Source: Aquilaria yunnanensis (lineage: Eukaryota; Streptophyta; Magnoliopsida; Malvales; Thymelaeaceae). Taken from it: DNA of 64,000 nucleotides. This document shows, in pieces, positions 44,656 to 56,734 of the stretch. The stretch lies in the NCBI GenBank assembly GCA_039654915.1, contig CM077595.1, positions 45,973,501 to 46,037,500 of the forward strand, written 5' to 3'. The notes beneath the pieces are model-generated. The model did no database searches and was not told where the DNA came from. It saw only the letters and a program-made list of their open reading frames with translations. A program made the position numbers and the translations under genes. The first letter of the stretch is position 1. The number at the start of each line of letters is the position of its first letter.

Positions 44656-45647
44656 TTGTTTACAAAAACAAAAACCATACCTAACCCTTAGTCACATTTG
44701 AATCCTCTGTGCCCCATGGATGAACCTCTCAAACATAAGAAAAACACCAATTCTTAGTTAATTCATAGGCCCCAAAGTGCAGACAAGCATGCTCAAGCTA
44801 GGAAGATGGTGTTGGTGGTGTTTTGATGTTGTTTATGGTGGTTTGAGCACAAAAGCAAGGTAATTGCTCCTGCACTAGTTAAGTTTTGGTTTTTACTTGA
44901 TTGGGTAGCATATATTGGTCTTTCTTAAGCCTAACTAGTTAGCATATATTGGTCTTTTTTAAGCCTAACTACGTGTCGATTGTGAAGAATTTGACTTAGA
45001 ACTTTAAAGAACACCATGGAAGCTTGTTGGTGAATAGTGTGGAAACTTGCTTGGATCTTGCATAAATGGAATTGAGATAAAAGCATTTTTAAGTGTCTTA
45101 TAAGTAATCATAATGTAGTCCAGTTGTACTTAAGGTTGGGAGCAAATTTTGAATAATTTGGATGAGGATTGTTTGAGGTGGAACTAAGAAACCTCAAAGT
45201 GGGCAAAAGGCCATAAGCTCTTGGTGTTGTAGTGGCCATGCCAATGTTTACCTGGTTCATGCCCTAGTGTTGGGGTGAAAATCATTGTTGTAGCTCTTAG
45301 GTAGGTTAACCAGGACTCTAGAGAAATGGCCTTTGGTGCCGTAGTACAAACCTTTACACTATAGTGCTAGGGCACCTTTCGCTCCAAGTTTGGGGTGTCT
45401 CAAAGCTTTCCAATAGGTTACCAAGTGTCCTTGGACATCCTTAAGACCTGAGAAATGATGAAATTAACAATACTCCACTCCCAAGTAGGTTTAATGCATT
45501 GAAATTTGGAAAATAATCTAATGTGGCAAAGATGCCAAGAACCTTGAGGGTTAAGGTTGTGTATAGTCGATAAGAAAGGTTTGAAGCTTCGAGAGACCTA
45601 ACAATAAGTTCTTGCACCTTGGTACCTAGTGAAGGAGCCAACCATAT
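44656..45647 (+). repeat. Tekay-like LTR fragment, left part
   Basis: Non-coding and diverged. It shares words and order with the middle of the Tekay LTRs (for example GGTTAAGGTT..TATAGTCGATAA, also at 49493-49523). It contains a 34-bp tandem duplication (44907-44940 and 44941-44974). It is cut by the copia solo LTR and continues at 47068. Confidence 0.5.
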
Positions 45648-47062
45648 GTTAGTGCTGTGCCCAAAAGCCAATCATGAGATGATTGTATTTTTGCACATTG
45701 AGTCATGATATTTTATTAAGGCATTAATCTAGCAATTATGTTTGTTGTTTTGTTTCTGCGTAACTTAACAAACATAATTGTAACCCTAGAATAATGATAT
45801 TCTTAAACATCCCTGGTCTAGTATTATTGTGGAGTGGGTTGCAACAATACATAACGACTAGCATATGTGGAGACTAATATGAGATATGTAGTCTACATAT
45901 GGGTACAAGTTGGAGAACTTGTGTACTGGACCGACCCACCATGAGAACACTACATGGATCGTTATATGAGTGTCATAAGTGATTCTCATAGTGATCATGG
46001 TGTATGTAGTCCTTCAACCTAAAATCATCAAGGTTCCCTACATGTGAGTCACATACTTTGATACTTTCCTTTGTTGCTCATGACTGAGTGAACTTGAAGG
46101 AGGTCATTGGGTATGTCACATATCATGCGGAGGGATTTGTATGATCAAGATGGGATTTGTCCCTCCTATGTAACGAGAGTGATATCTTCGGGCCCCTTGA
46201 TAGAGTAAGACTTAGAAAAATGCATGGCCATGCTCAGATGAGTTGATATACGATATCAATGTCATCAGTTTAAGTTGGTCTACTCGGTAATCAAGAAACC
46301 AAAGATTGGGCTATACGAGAGTGACACATTCCATGTCTCGTGCTTAGTCTTGATATCTTGGACAAAGGGACAATGGCAAATATCGGTGATGATCATAAAG
46401 GTTTAGTCGAATCATCGACAATCTTGTCACTTGGGTAGCAATGATGTGTTGCTAGACACCGCTCATTGCTTATGATCATAAATGTGATTTATGATCATTG
46501 CCAACGTGGTAAGAGCCTATTGGGTCGCACACATAGAGCTATTTGGATCATTAGAGTGCATGGGCTAATAATTTGGGTTTTGGTTTCACAAAAATTTCGT
46601 ATTAATAATGGGCCCAATAGTTGAACCATTATTAAGCCTGAAATTAAATCCTAATTGGATTAGGGCTTTAAAACCCATTAGGCCTGGAAGTTGAGTCTCA
46701 CTATAAATACAACTTCTAGTGAGAAATTCACAGGTCTCCTTGCCCTAGCCTCCAAAAAGGACAGCCGCACTCTTCTCTTGCAATTCCTTGGAAGACACAT
46801 GCCAGCACTGCGAGCGCAAGAGAAACGCATCTGCCGGGACGTGGTGGAAGCGTGGTGATCCCGAGAGGCTCGTGTGGATACCATAGAGAGCCTGAACATG
46901 TCAACTGTTCAGGTTTTGTGATTCGACTCTACAATTGAGTGAGAGATCTCAACCGAAAATTAGGTATGAAAATTTTTGAACACCCGGTTTACCCCGTTTT
47001 ACTTGGATCCTGGAGGGTTTCGGTTAAATTCCGCTGCACTGTTTGGCTCCCGAAACCCAACA
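45648..47062 (+). mobile_element. Solo copia LTR, copia-1/2 family (1415 bp)
   Basis: Opens TGTTAGTGCTGTGCCC, ends CCCAACA, and is flanked by exact CCATA duplications (45643-45647 and 47063-47067). TATA box at 46702-46709 and palindrome at 46472-46498. No internal sequence is present, so it is a recombination-derived solo LTR. Confidence 0.95.
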
Positions 47063-47067
47063 CCATA

Positions 47068-47429
47068 GACCTTGAAGGTAGGTCTAAAAAGGCTCATGTA
47101 GGCTATGGTTGCTGTTGGAAACCCTGTGACCTAAGGTTGAGAGCATATGATCCCTGGCTGTTAGAGGAACCCTAGGTGGCCCAAAGCAAGCTCATTGAGA
47201 TTGATAAGATTGTTCACTTGGTAAGCAAGCCACAAATGGGTAATAAATGGTGAACAAAGTAGTTAGGTTATGTAAAGTGGCCAATGGGCGATACTACCTA
47301 AAGGAGAAAGAAAGGGCATTAAGAAGGGGCAATGATGGTCACAAATCCTTAGTGACCTAGGTGTTGGGGTTGTAAACCCTCAAGCACAAGGGAGGATCTA
47401 AGGGTGTCCAACCCAAGTAACGGACTTAG
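47068..47429 (+). repeat. Tekay-like LTR fragment, right part
   Basis: Continues the LTR-like sequence from 45647. It stops at 47429 where an oppositely oriented Tekay LTR end begins. Confidence 0.45.
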
Positions 47430-47815
47430 TGACACGATTGCCCTTGGCCTTGCCCAGGAAAACCTGTGAAAATGAATCTCACGGTGGTTGTAATTGGCTA
47501 GTTATATTTGTGCCCAAATTAAAAATTCATGATACTAATTGACTAACCTAGAAAATGGACATGGATACTCTTTTATCTTTGACTTGAATCAATGGAAACT
47601 GCAAATATATTCAGATGGCCAAGGCACTTTTCATAGAAGTTAGAGTTCAATTAGTCAAAGCATACAAAATCAATATTTGAACCATCATTACTACACATAA
47701 TAACTGTGTGAAGCCACTAAACAAAGGTAGACTAATTCACCTTACCTAAGAGTAACCATAGATTCGTAAGCTCCAACTTTATACATGGGAGGCAATTAGG
47801 CAACATCATATACAA
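47430..47815 (-). repeat. Tekay LTR 3' end, inverted, part 1
   Basis: Matches the reverse complement of the last ~400 bp of the LTR at 4181-6626, including the TCTCACGGTGGTTG stretch and the TGACA terminus at 47430. It breaks at about 47815 and appears to resume near 53245. Confidence 0.75.
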
Positions 47816-48203
47816 GCTATGGTGTGATAATCTTGGAGCCACATATCTTACGTCAAATCCTGTCTTTCATGCTTAAATAAGACATATAAAAATTGACTTC
47901 CATTCTATTCAAAAGAAGTTTGCACAAAGAAATTAAAGGTTTGGTTCATATCAACCAAAGATCAAGTTGCTGATATCTTAACTAAACCATTGTCTGCAAA
48001 GGATTTTCAGAAGTTCTGTTCCAATTTCAATGTAATCTCAAGACCTTTATGATTGTAGGGGCATATTGAAGATAGAATTCTTATCCAACCAAATAGATAG
48101 GAAGGGTTAGAACCTAAATTACCGTGCCTTTGTAGATATATTTATCATGTAAACATTTACTCACTCACAGAACTCTTGTACTCTGTATAAATAATACAAG
48201 AAT
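47816..48203 (+). mobile_element. Fragment of a different copia lineage: RNase H end and LTR start
   Basis: Broken frames read [10 protein letters not shown] (catalytic Asp block), HIKIDFHS and, after a frame change, KVWFISTKDQVADILTKPLS. These are the RNase H C-terminal blocks of RE1-like copia elements and differ from the copia-1 family. A purine tract (TTGTAGGGG) leads to a decayed LTR start at about 48064 with a TATA box at 48186-48193. The LTR is cut at 48203 by the solo Tekay LTR. Confidence 0.75.
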
Positions 48204-51200
48204 TGTGACAACTCTCCTAGTCAGCAATTGGCTTTCACCTGGTAAATGTGTTTTATTTAAGTATTTTCAATTAATTACCTCAAGTTAGCACCTTATTAAG
48301 CAAGAAAGATGAGCTAAGTAAAGTAAAGGTCAATTCCTAATTATGGTTTGGCACCAAAGAGTCAAAAAGAGCAAAATCGTAATTTTGACCCAAGTGAGCG
48401 GCATGACTACAATTTTGATGAAATTAGGGTCATGTAATAAATTTTGACTAATTAAGTTAAGACCATAAGTTAATCTAGCTTTAAGAACCATCATTTGAGG
48501 GAAAAGTGCAAAAATTGCACTAAGTGTTCAATTGAGCCATTTTTGTCTTAAGTGGCTTAAGTGTCCAATAGGCCAGGTGTAAGAGGCTTATGAACATTCT
48601 TTAGGACCAAGGAGGGATTGTTTGGGTGTATGTTTAGTGGCCAAAGTGAAACAAAGGAGAACTTGAGAGCTAAGAGGCAAGAAAACAATAATTATGCCTT
48701 AGTGGAGTTGGTAAGATATTTCTTACAAGTGTTGACTTCCATTCTCATCCTTTTATTCACAATCTTCATAGCTCTCCATCTCCAGCAGCTTGTCTACTGC
48801 AAACCTCCCATATCCCACAAATTTCCAACAAAATTTAAAGTCCCAAAGTGAATTAAAGAAGCCCCTAACTCATTCTTGGTGCATTTGTTTCATTTTGGCT
48901 ATTTATTACTTTTTTGGGGCATAAACCGTGAGGTAAGCTTGTTGGTTTGGTTTGTGCTGGTTCTAAGTTGTTTGAGTAGCTAGAAATGGTCTTGAGTTTA
49001 AGTTCTTGGTGCCATATCACATTGGTTTTAGGTTTGGAACTTAGGAGCGCTTGTGATGCTTATGTTTTATTCTTGATTTGTGGATAAGTTGGAGGTTAGG
49101 GTTCAAGTTTATTTAGCTCAAGTAATGCATAGCCATGTAGTATTACATGTGATAATGAAGTAGAAACAAGACCCATGTGAATTGGCTTTGGGGATTGAAA
49201 GATTGGGCAAGTTTTGTGCAAGATAGCACATGGTCGCGCAATGTTGGAAAGGCATTTGTGATGCGTCGCTATCAATGTGTTACAACCAAGTTGTTAGAAT
49301 TTCACTGGGTTGATGCCTTTTGATGACGTGTTGCCAAGGCCCAAACCCCTCAAACTCAAGGCACCTTAATAATGTCTCATTCTTTCTATTAACATCCCTA
49401 GGCTATTCTAAGATGTTCTATAGCTTTGGTTGGGCCTAAAACTTATTCCAATTTGAGAATTATGCATTGTTTAAGGGTTAGTTAAGTGGTGTGGTTAAGG
49501 TAGGGCTAAGTATAGTCGATAAAAAGGTAAAATTGTTAAAGTTACTAAGGAGGCACTAGGGGGATTAAGCCGAGTTTCAGAGTCTTCATTAGCCCAACTG
49601 ATAGGTGTTAAACCTTTAGGGAAATGGAAAAGAAACCTAGGAGGATTCCAACCAACCATGTGGTTTGGTGAGTAAGCCACTAAGGAGCTCTATGCAAGGC
49701 TTTAAGATCTTGGCAAGTTGGACCACAAAAGATGGCTACTTTGCACAATAAGTTAAGGGAAAGATGGGTAAGGTTTGAGAGCAAGTGATGACCTACTCTA
49801 GGACCTGTATGATGAACTTAAGAGAGGTAAAGGATTCCATATATGAGGGCTGGTGTCTTAAGTACCTCTACCATTTGAGCTCATGTCAAGAATAAGGCAC
49901 CTAAGGTTTAAGAAGTCCCAAGGAATGTGTATGTTGTGTATCATACATTCACGCATTGTGTATCTATTATGTTATTGGTTTGTGTTGATTGTTGGTTGGT
50001 TGTTTGTTTGTTTGTATGCCATATTTGCATGCTTGCTTGATATCTTCTTCACAGGTACCCCAAGGGAACTTTATTGAGTACATTCATGCAGCCATTCCTT
50101 TAAGTTTATAGTACAGGTTCTATTGTCTAACTATTACCACCTCAAAAAATGGGAAAATTACATTATAAAGGCATAATGGTCATAAACCATTATATAACAT
50201 GATTTTGACCATAGTGAATGAAATGTGATGGGTAAGGTGAATAATCTACACCTCCTTTGAAGATTACAATAGTTACTTGGTACTAAAGGAAGCCCTAAAG
50301 GATCACTTCTTTTACAAGTATTCTATGGGTTTTATCGCAAGATTTCAAGACTTGGTTACTCAATTGTACAACTCGAAAAGAGAGATTTTGGAAGGATTTG
50401 AATGATATGGAGGAAATTTTTGGATGTTAAATTGCATAAAGAAAATAAAGGCTATTATTCAAGAACCTAAGACAATAGGTTTACAATTGTTCACAAAAAT
50501 AACTTAAGGATGGGATGATTTTTTACAAGAGTCAAAGATTGCCATTTCTAGCATTATCCTAGCCTTTTATTTCTAGGTTCTAAGGTCAAAATGGTGGGCT
50601 AAAGATTAGCCAAAAAGTCTTTCCTTAAGGCATACTCATAGTTACCTAAGTGAGGGTTAAGGTTAAACTAAATAAAGCAAGGAAAATATACTGATTTCTT
50701 GCTTTTCCTTGGTCATTTTTGGCCCTCAACAGCCAGAGTTCCTCCCTTAGGTCCTCCATAAGCTTCCATAGCCACCATAGCTCAAGCTCTCAAGAAATCA
50801 CAAAGGAAAGCAACCGGATGCACCATGAAGAAGAAAAACCATAGTTTTCAGGTTTATTGTCCAACACTTGTTATAATCAGCCTTCACAGTGCAAGCTAAG
50901 GGTTTTATCTAGGTTTCATGGATGTTTATTGTTCAATAATTATTTGCATATGACCATTAAGCTAAGACCCTAAGGTGGAAAGAGAGCCAAGAGCTTAATG
51001 AACCAAGTTTAGGTTAAGGGGGAAATTGCACCTAGCCCCACAGCTTTGTGCTCTGTTATGGCAGTGAAATTGAGGGTTTCTAGAGCCCAAGTTAGTACTA
51101 ACTAAGACCAATTAACCTCCTAAGACCAAACATTAGCTTGAGGAGGGCTGCCATAGTGATTACATAACATTTATTTGATTGTTTATGAACTAACCCTAAC

Positions 51201-53228
51201 TTGTTTATTGCTGCCAACATTACATTTGTTTGTTGCTGTGTTGTTTGTGCATGATGATGGCTGTGTTTGTGTATTTGTACTAAATTTTTTTGTTTTAGTG
51301 TCTTTTTATTTCATCTATATGACTGGAGTTTGAAGATTTTATTGATAAGCCCTTACTAAGTTTCATTCAAGAAACTTACCCCCTTTCTGTCCATTTCAGG
51401 AGGCCCTGAAAGAGAGCATTCAAAATAATAGCTGCGATTTTAATTTCTCTATGAAATTTTATTTATATTAACTTCCATATGTTTGGTTGTAAAATGGAAA
51501 GTTTCATGATTTTTTGAGCACATTATCTATTTTTAGTAATGGTACTTTCTGCCTTACGCAGCAGCTGGTCCCTTCAAGTTTCTGGAGTGCTTAGTGCTTT
51601 TGAAGTTCTCCAAGAAGCTTAGTGTACATAGTAACTAAGTTATGGCATGTATGTAGTGCATAAATACATGTAAATGATTTGTGTATGTTGTATGTCTAGT
51701 GTGAGAAGGAAATATGGATCAATGGTGTGTAGTTTGAAGTGTGTATATAATGCTGTCCATATGGTGTTTATGGGCTGTTTTGATGGAATTTTTATGAATG
51801 ATGGTTAAAAGCATTCTAAATTCAGGGGAATGGTTTCACCAGGTGTATAAGACATTTATGGACACTAACAAGTGAGTTTTCCACCTGGAAATGGAGTGTA
51901 TGAATATTATGATATTTTGTGTGGGCATAATGGTCAATAGTGGCTAAAATTTGGTACCCTGTACTCCAGCTGCCATAACTTTTTGTACATAAATAATTTG
52001 GCTATGAAATTTTGACCACATCTAGAACACTTCAATATGAATAACTTGGATTTTGAATCACTCGATTTGGATCCCTGTAGCTAGAGTTATGGCATGTTAA
52101 AATTGGTTGATTTTGCTAAGCACTATTCATATGGTCATTTCTATTCAGTTAAGTGTAAATCCATAATTGTAAAATTAGATGGATTTAATGTCTCAAACTT
52201 GTTTCCCTATGAAGGTTTAAGTGTATTAAAGGGTTTAAAACCTTTAGGGCATAGGAGAACATGAGTAGAATTTGAGTTGGACATGGTGTGAAAGTTTGGA
52301 CACATAAAATACGCACCAATAGCATCATGTGTATATATGATTGTACATGCACTTGGGGATTTTACTCAAATTCCATATTGGCCAGGTCTAAAGAATTTCA
52401 CTATCATCATTACGTCCAGATGAAATTGCCTATGAATATGTGTGTGATGATTGGACCAATATACATATATTTACATAATGCCCAAGAGGGCCACTTCAGT
52501 AAACATAGTGTGCATGTTCTGCTTGGCCTACAAGACATGGACTGCCTGGGGCTTAAGCTCACTAAATCTAACCATTGTATAGGAGCACTCAGAGTGGTGA
52601 CACTAACAACTACGTGCAAAGTTGTAGGCTAAGCTTCCCTCTTTGCGTGTACTTACCAAAATCCTTGAGATTCTAAGGTTGCTTAAGATATAAGTTTTGT
52701 ACTAAGTGTTATGCATTTACAGTTTAGAGGCTAAGTGATACACAAGGATAAGAAAGAGCTTGCACTTGGAGCTTGATAGGTCAAAGGTGGGGCTCAAGTG
52801 ATGGATCTTGGTTAAGAATTTTGCCTTGTATTTATCTAGTATCTTGTGTACTAAGATATTGCCTCTATTAGGATACATTGTGGTATTAAACCATTGAGGA
52901 AGTTTTGGGTGTATGCTAGTGATATAAAGTACGCACAAACTATTACTTGAAGTTGAAGCAACTAGTATTTTGTTGTCTTGGCTCATTTTAAGTATGTTTT
53001 AAATGGAATGCTCGAGCACTAATTTCTTAACTGGTTTATTTATTTATTTTGCATCGCTAGGACAAACGCATGCATATTTTCATGTAGGGTAGGTTAAGAA
53101 ACTAGTTGCACATAAATTTTCCTAATTTACCTATGAGTAATAATTAGCCAATACTAACTAAGTGGATTAAAATCCCAAAGGGCTTACAAGTTGGGCAATT
53201 CGGTGCACTAGGACGCCTCTCCATGACA
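48204..53228 (+). mobile_element. Solo Tekay-like LTR with a nested gypsy LTR
   Basis: Opens TGTGACAACTCTCCTAGTC and ends CCATGACA. AGAAT flanks both sides exactly (48199-48203 and 53229-53233). It aligns with the minus-strand solo LTR (18867-21605), including GACGTGTTGCC-like remains of the palindromes near 49255-49340. The match is interrupted between about 50140 and 52610 by another LTR. Without it the LTR would be about 2.55 kb, matching its relatives. Open frames inside (48618, 49883) are chance. Confidence 0.85.
50140..52610 (+). repeat. Nested LTR of another gypsy family (approximate ends)
   Basis: Inserted in the solo Tekay LTR; ends are inferred from loss and return of the match, and no target duplication is certain. 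The segment has the layout of a long chromovirus LTR: a leader region, then AAACTTACCCCCTTTCTG...TTTCAGG near 51370-51400, a stretch common late in such LTRs. No coding domain is seen; frames at 52288-52632 are chance. Confidence 0.5.
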
Positions 53229-53233
53229 AGAAT

Positions 53234-54589
53234 CTTGTTGATGAGTGTGCAGCCAAATAGATTGTCTTTTACACTTAGTAGCACATACATAGTTTGCCCA
53301 CACAAGCTAAATTCTAGAAACTACATGCACTACTTGTTATGAGCTCTTAGTGCACTAAACATAGCCTTTTTCCCACAGCTAGTCCTAGCAATATTCAGCC
53401 ATCCAGGCCTACATACATATGTGAAGACATTTATTCTTTGGGAAGGGGCTACACATTGAGCATAAACCATAGCACAAACTCTAAGACACTTATCTTAGCA
53501 TCAAGTACCTGCATGATGCACACAAAACCTTAAACACAATACTTAAGGCTCAGTTAGCCAATCCCATTCCTGAAACAATACAACATATTAGGCATGAGTG
53601 CTAAAAACATGTAAAGGAGATTCAGTCTTAGGCCATATAAGATATTATATATGCTTACTCCTATGTCCCCGCATCCAAAGTAAGACAAAAGAAACACCAT
53701 AATACATATACAAAGTACAAAATATAACAGAGCTATCAAATAAATAAGAACTAAACTATAGATTAGCACACATAAACAATCATAGAAGTACATAGACACA
53801 CACACACACACCCAACACTTAGCCTATTGGCCATGGCAAGCATTTACCTATCATACAAACACATAGATACTTATATATAAATATAGCATATACACACATT
53901 ACTCACACACATAGAGCTCCAAAACCTCAATTAGGGTCGGCCTTTCCATTAATTAGGTTCTTAATGCTTGCCATCCTATCATAAGCTAGCTAAAACCCTA
54001 GTGCACAATATCACCATATCTTAGCCCCGTCTCAACATATGAGCACGTATGGATACTGCCTTTGCTTATAGACATAGAAATTCGATGAATGCTAAGCAAA
54101 TAAATGTGAGTCCTCAACAAAGTACTAGCAATAACATTTCCCTTACCTTTAACAGACTTTTGGTTGCATGACGGTGAAGCAAATGAGTTCCCACATGTAA
54201 TTGACCACAAGTTCCATCAATTTCTTTGCTTTCTTTCTCTACCAATTCCAAAACAATTTCAGCCTAGTTTCCCTTCGATCTTTCCCTAGTTTAGAGATGA
54301 TCTACAGTGGTTCAAACATCTTGATGCTTAATGGAGACATGCCTCACTTTGGTACTAAAAACATAATCACTTTAAATATTCACCCAAAAAATTAGGAGAT
54401 CAAGGTTTTACTTAAGTAATTTAGTCCTCAAATTAGTTTTCCTTTCCACCTAGGTACTTCATCCGATATACTTGACCAAATTGCCCTAAAAAAATTTTAA
54501 ACTTAGTAAGCTTATGTTCCTTCCCTACCATTTCAGACACTAGGATTTAGCCACTCTAACCTTTAATTCTCTCCAGCCCACTTGGTTCC
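53234..54589 (-). repeat. Tekay-like LTR, inverted and diverged, part 2
   Basis: Words in the order of the reverse-complemented Tekay LTR continue from 47815: a TGCAGCCAAA stretch near 53260, TACCTGCATG near 53507, and GACCAAATTGCCCTAA near 54474. Diverged; no gene. A CA-repeat lies at 53796-53812. Confidence 0.45.
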
Positions 54590-54598
54590 TAAGTTATT

Positions 54599-56082
54599 GG
54601 GTAAATGACACTCATCATCCCTGAACTAAATCCCAGTTACTTAATAGGCCCACAATTACCAATTGTTATACTGGTCGTCCTCTAACTATGTCAATTGTTA
54701 CAATAACATCCTGTCATTTGAGTTAGCCATTAAAAAGTGACGAAAGTAAGGGAAAAGTGCACAACTAATCTTAAAGTTAGTAAATTTTTCTATTTAAACC
54801 TAAAACTTTACTATTTTCTAGTTCAGCTATAAAACTCTTTTCCAATAAATATCCTCTCATAATGGAACATTTGATTCCTAATGAAAAATAGAGACTATTA
54901 TTTAAATAAAATAAAAAAATAATATTTTAACAATTCAAAAAACTGAATTTGCCTTATTCAGTAAGTATACCTGACCGTTCTTTACTGTGTGTGTAATGTT
55001 CAACTATGAGGGATCCAATATCATTTGCCCTTCCTCCTTCAAATTTGGTTTGTAGAACCATTGAATGGAGCCAAACAAAACAATAAGAAAACTTTAGATG
55101 TAAAAAATACTTTTACCTACAAAGGCTTTTTGTTTACTATCAAAATAGAAAATTGATAATTATGGGGCAAGAAATTCATAATACTTAAAGGTAAAGTATT
55201 GATTATCGATTCCATTAGTCCAACAATAGGAACAAATGCAGCTAGTAACCCAACTGCTGGACTTGTCATCTACTCTTGTAGGGGATAGGTCACTGGTCAA
55301 GTCGTCCAAATCACAACCAATATTCACCTAATAAAATATTCAAATAGACCATTTCCCCCTAGGTAATAGCACTTCAACAGAACACATCCAACCATCTTAC
55401 TTCATCCTATCATCATTATTCTCTTCTTTTCTTTTGCTTGAAGAGAATAGCTCACAAATCTGTCATCAATGTCTCAGAGTTGGTTCTCAGGCTTGTAGCA
55501 TTTGGTCAGCGGGTCAAGCACCCAGGAAACCTTGTCATTTGCTAACCATGTCTTCCTATGTTTTCTTTGCAATTGCATTCACCACCCTACTTCTTACCTC
55601 GCTTAATGCAACTCCCTATATGGTCACTGACCTCATCTCCAAATAAAGAAGAAAAAATTATTAAGAATATTGAAGTTAATCTGTCATGGTTGTTATAGTT
55701 ATGATGTATGAGGAAAATTCAATTAAGTGAAACGTGTAAGGCTCAAAGTACCTGGTGAGTATGGTTGAGTTAGAGGATCAGCAAAGCTAGGCATACATAA
55801 TGAATAAGCAAAAAAAACACCAAATAGCATATACGCTTATATAATTTTAGGACTAAACTAGAAAATTATAAAGTTTTAGGACTCAAATAAAAGTATTTAC
55901 AATGTTTAGGACTGACTGTGCACGTTTCTTTAACTTTTATCTCTTGTTAATGGGCAACTCAAACAACAGGACATTATTGCAACAATTGACATAGTTAGAG
56001 AACAACCAGTATAACAATTGGTAGTTGTGGGAAGATTAGGTGACATGGGTATTAGTTCAGGGATTATGGGTATCATTTTACC
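54599..56082. mobile_element. Mutator-like element (MULE), non-autonomous, long inverted repeats
   Basis: The first ~280 bp (54599-54880) match the reverse complement of the last ~270 bp (55815-56082) with scattered differences; the tips read GGGTAAATGACAC and GGTAAAATGATAC. A 9-bp duplication TAAGTTATT is exact at 54590-54598 and 56083-56091. Long inverted repeats plus a 9-bp target duplication are the hallmarks of Mutator elements. No transposase is visible. The interior (54880-55815) holds one 70-codon frame (55434-55646, with a hydrophobic FFAIAFTTLLLTSL stretch) that could be captured host sequence, but I cannot identify it. Confidence 0.88.
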
Positions 56083-56091
56083 TAAGTTATT

Positions 56092-56734
56092 TCACTTAAC
56101 AAACCAACCTTTGGCTTAAACAAAGAAGGAGGTATGGTAGTACTTCTACTTCAATTACATTTCTATCATCTCATCCACCCAAAGCCTTCATCTCTTGAAG
56201 AAATGAAGTTAAATAGATTGCAAAACAAGGAGTTGCTAGACCTAAATCCATATGAATAAAAGGCACAAACCCACAAATAATGTGATTCACATATCCCTTC
56301 TTAATCTACAACTAACATGTATCTTATTCCTCTTTATCCAAAAACCAAAATTCACCAGCCTTACAAAAATTAATGACCTCAACAGCTCCCAAAGTTGGTG
56401 GTGCCGTGCATGTTTTTGATTTACTTTTTCCTCCAAGTGTTAGTTTGTGTCATCTCTGTAGCTATTCCTCTTAAAATGCTATACATTTTTTCTATGTTTT
56501 GTAAGACCACATAATTTTTGTATCTATACTTTCCTCCTTACTCGATAAACTATTTTTGCCTTTTCTTATTTCCAAATCTGTCTTGCCTTTTCTTCCCAAT
56601 GTAGAAGGCCTTATTCGGAGCATAATGCTTCCAGCCTCCTAGTATCAACTATAGTAGAAGTTATCATGGAAAAATAAAAATCAAGTCAAAGGCATGATGT
56701 TTTCATCCTACATATCAAACAAAATCAGCTATTA
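56092..56734. other. Unassigned AT-rich stretch left of duplication copy B
   Basis: No gene or known repeat recognised. The matching flank of copy A would lie left of the Tekay element, outside the window. Confidence 0.4.

Noticed and set aside
53796..53812. (CA)n run
   Set aside because: Ordinary microsatellite in diverged LTR sequence.
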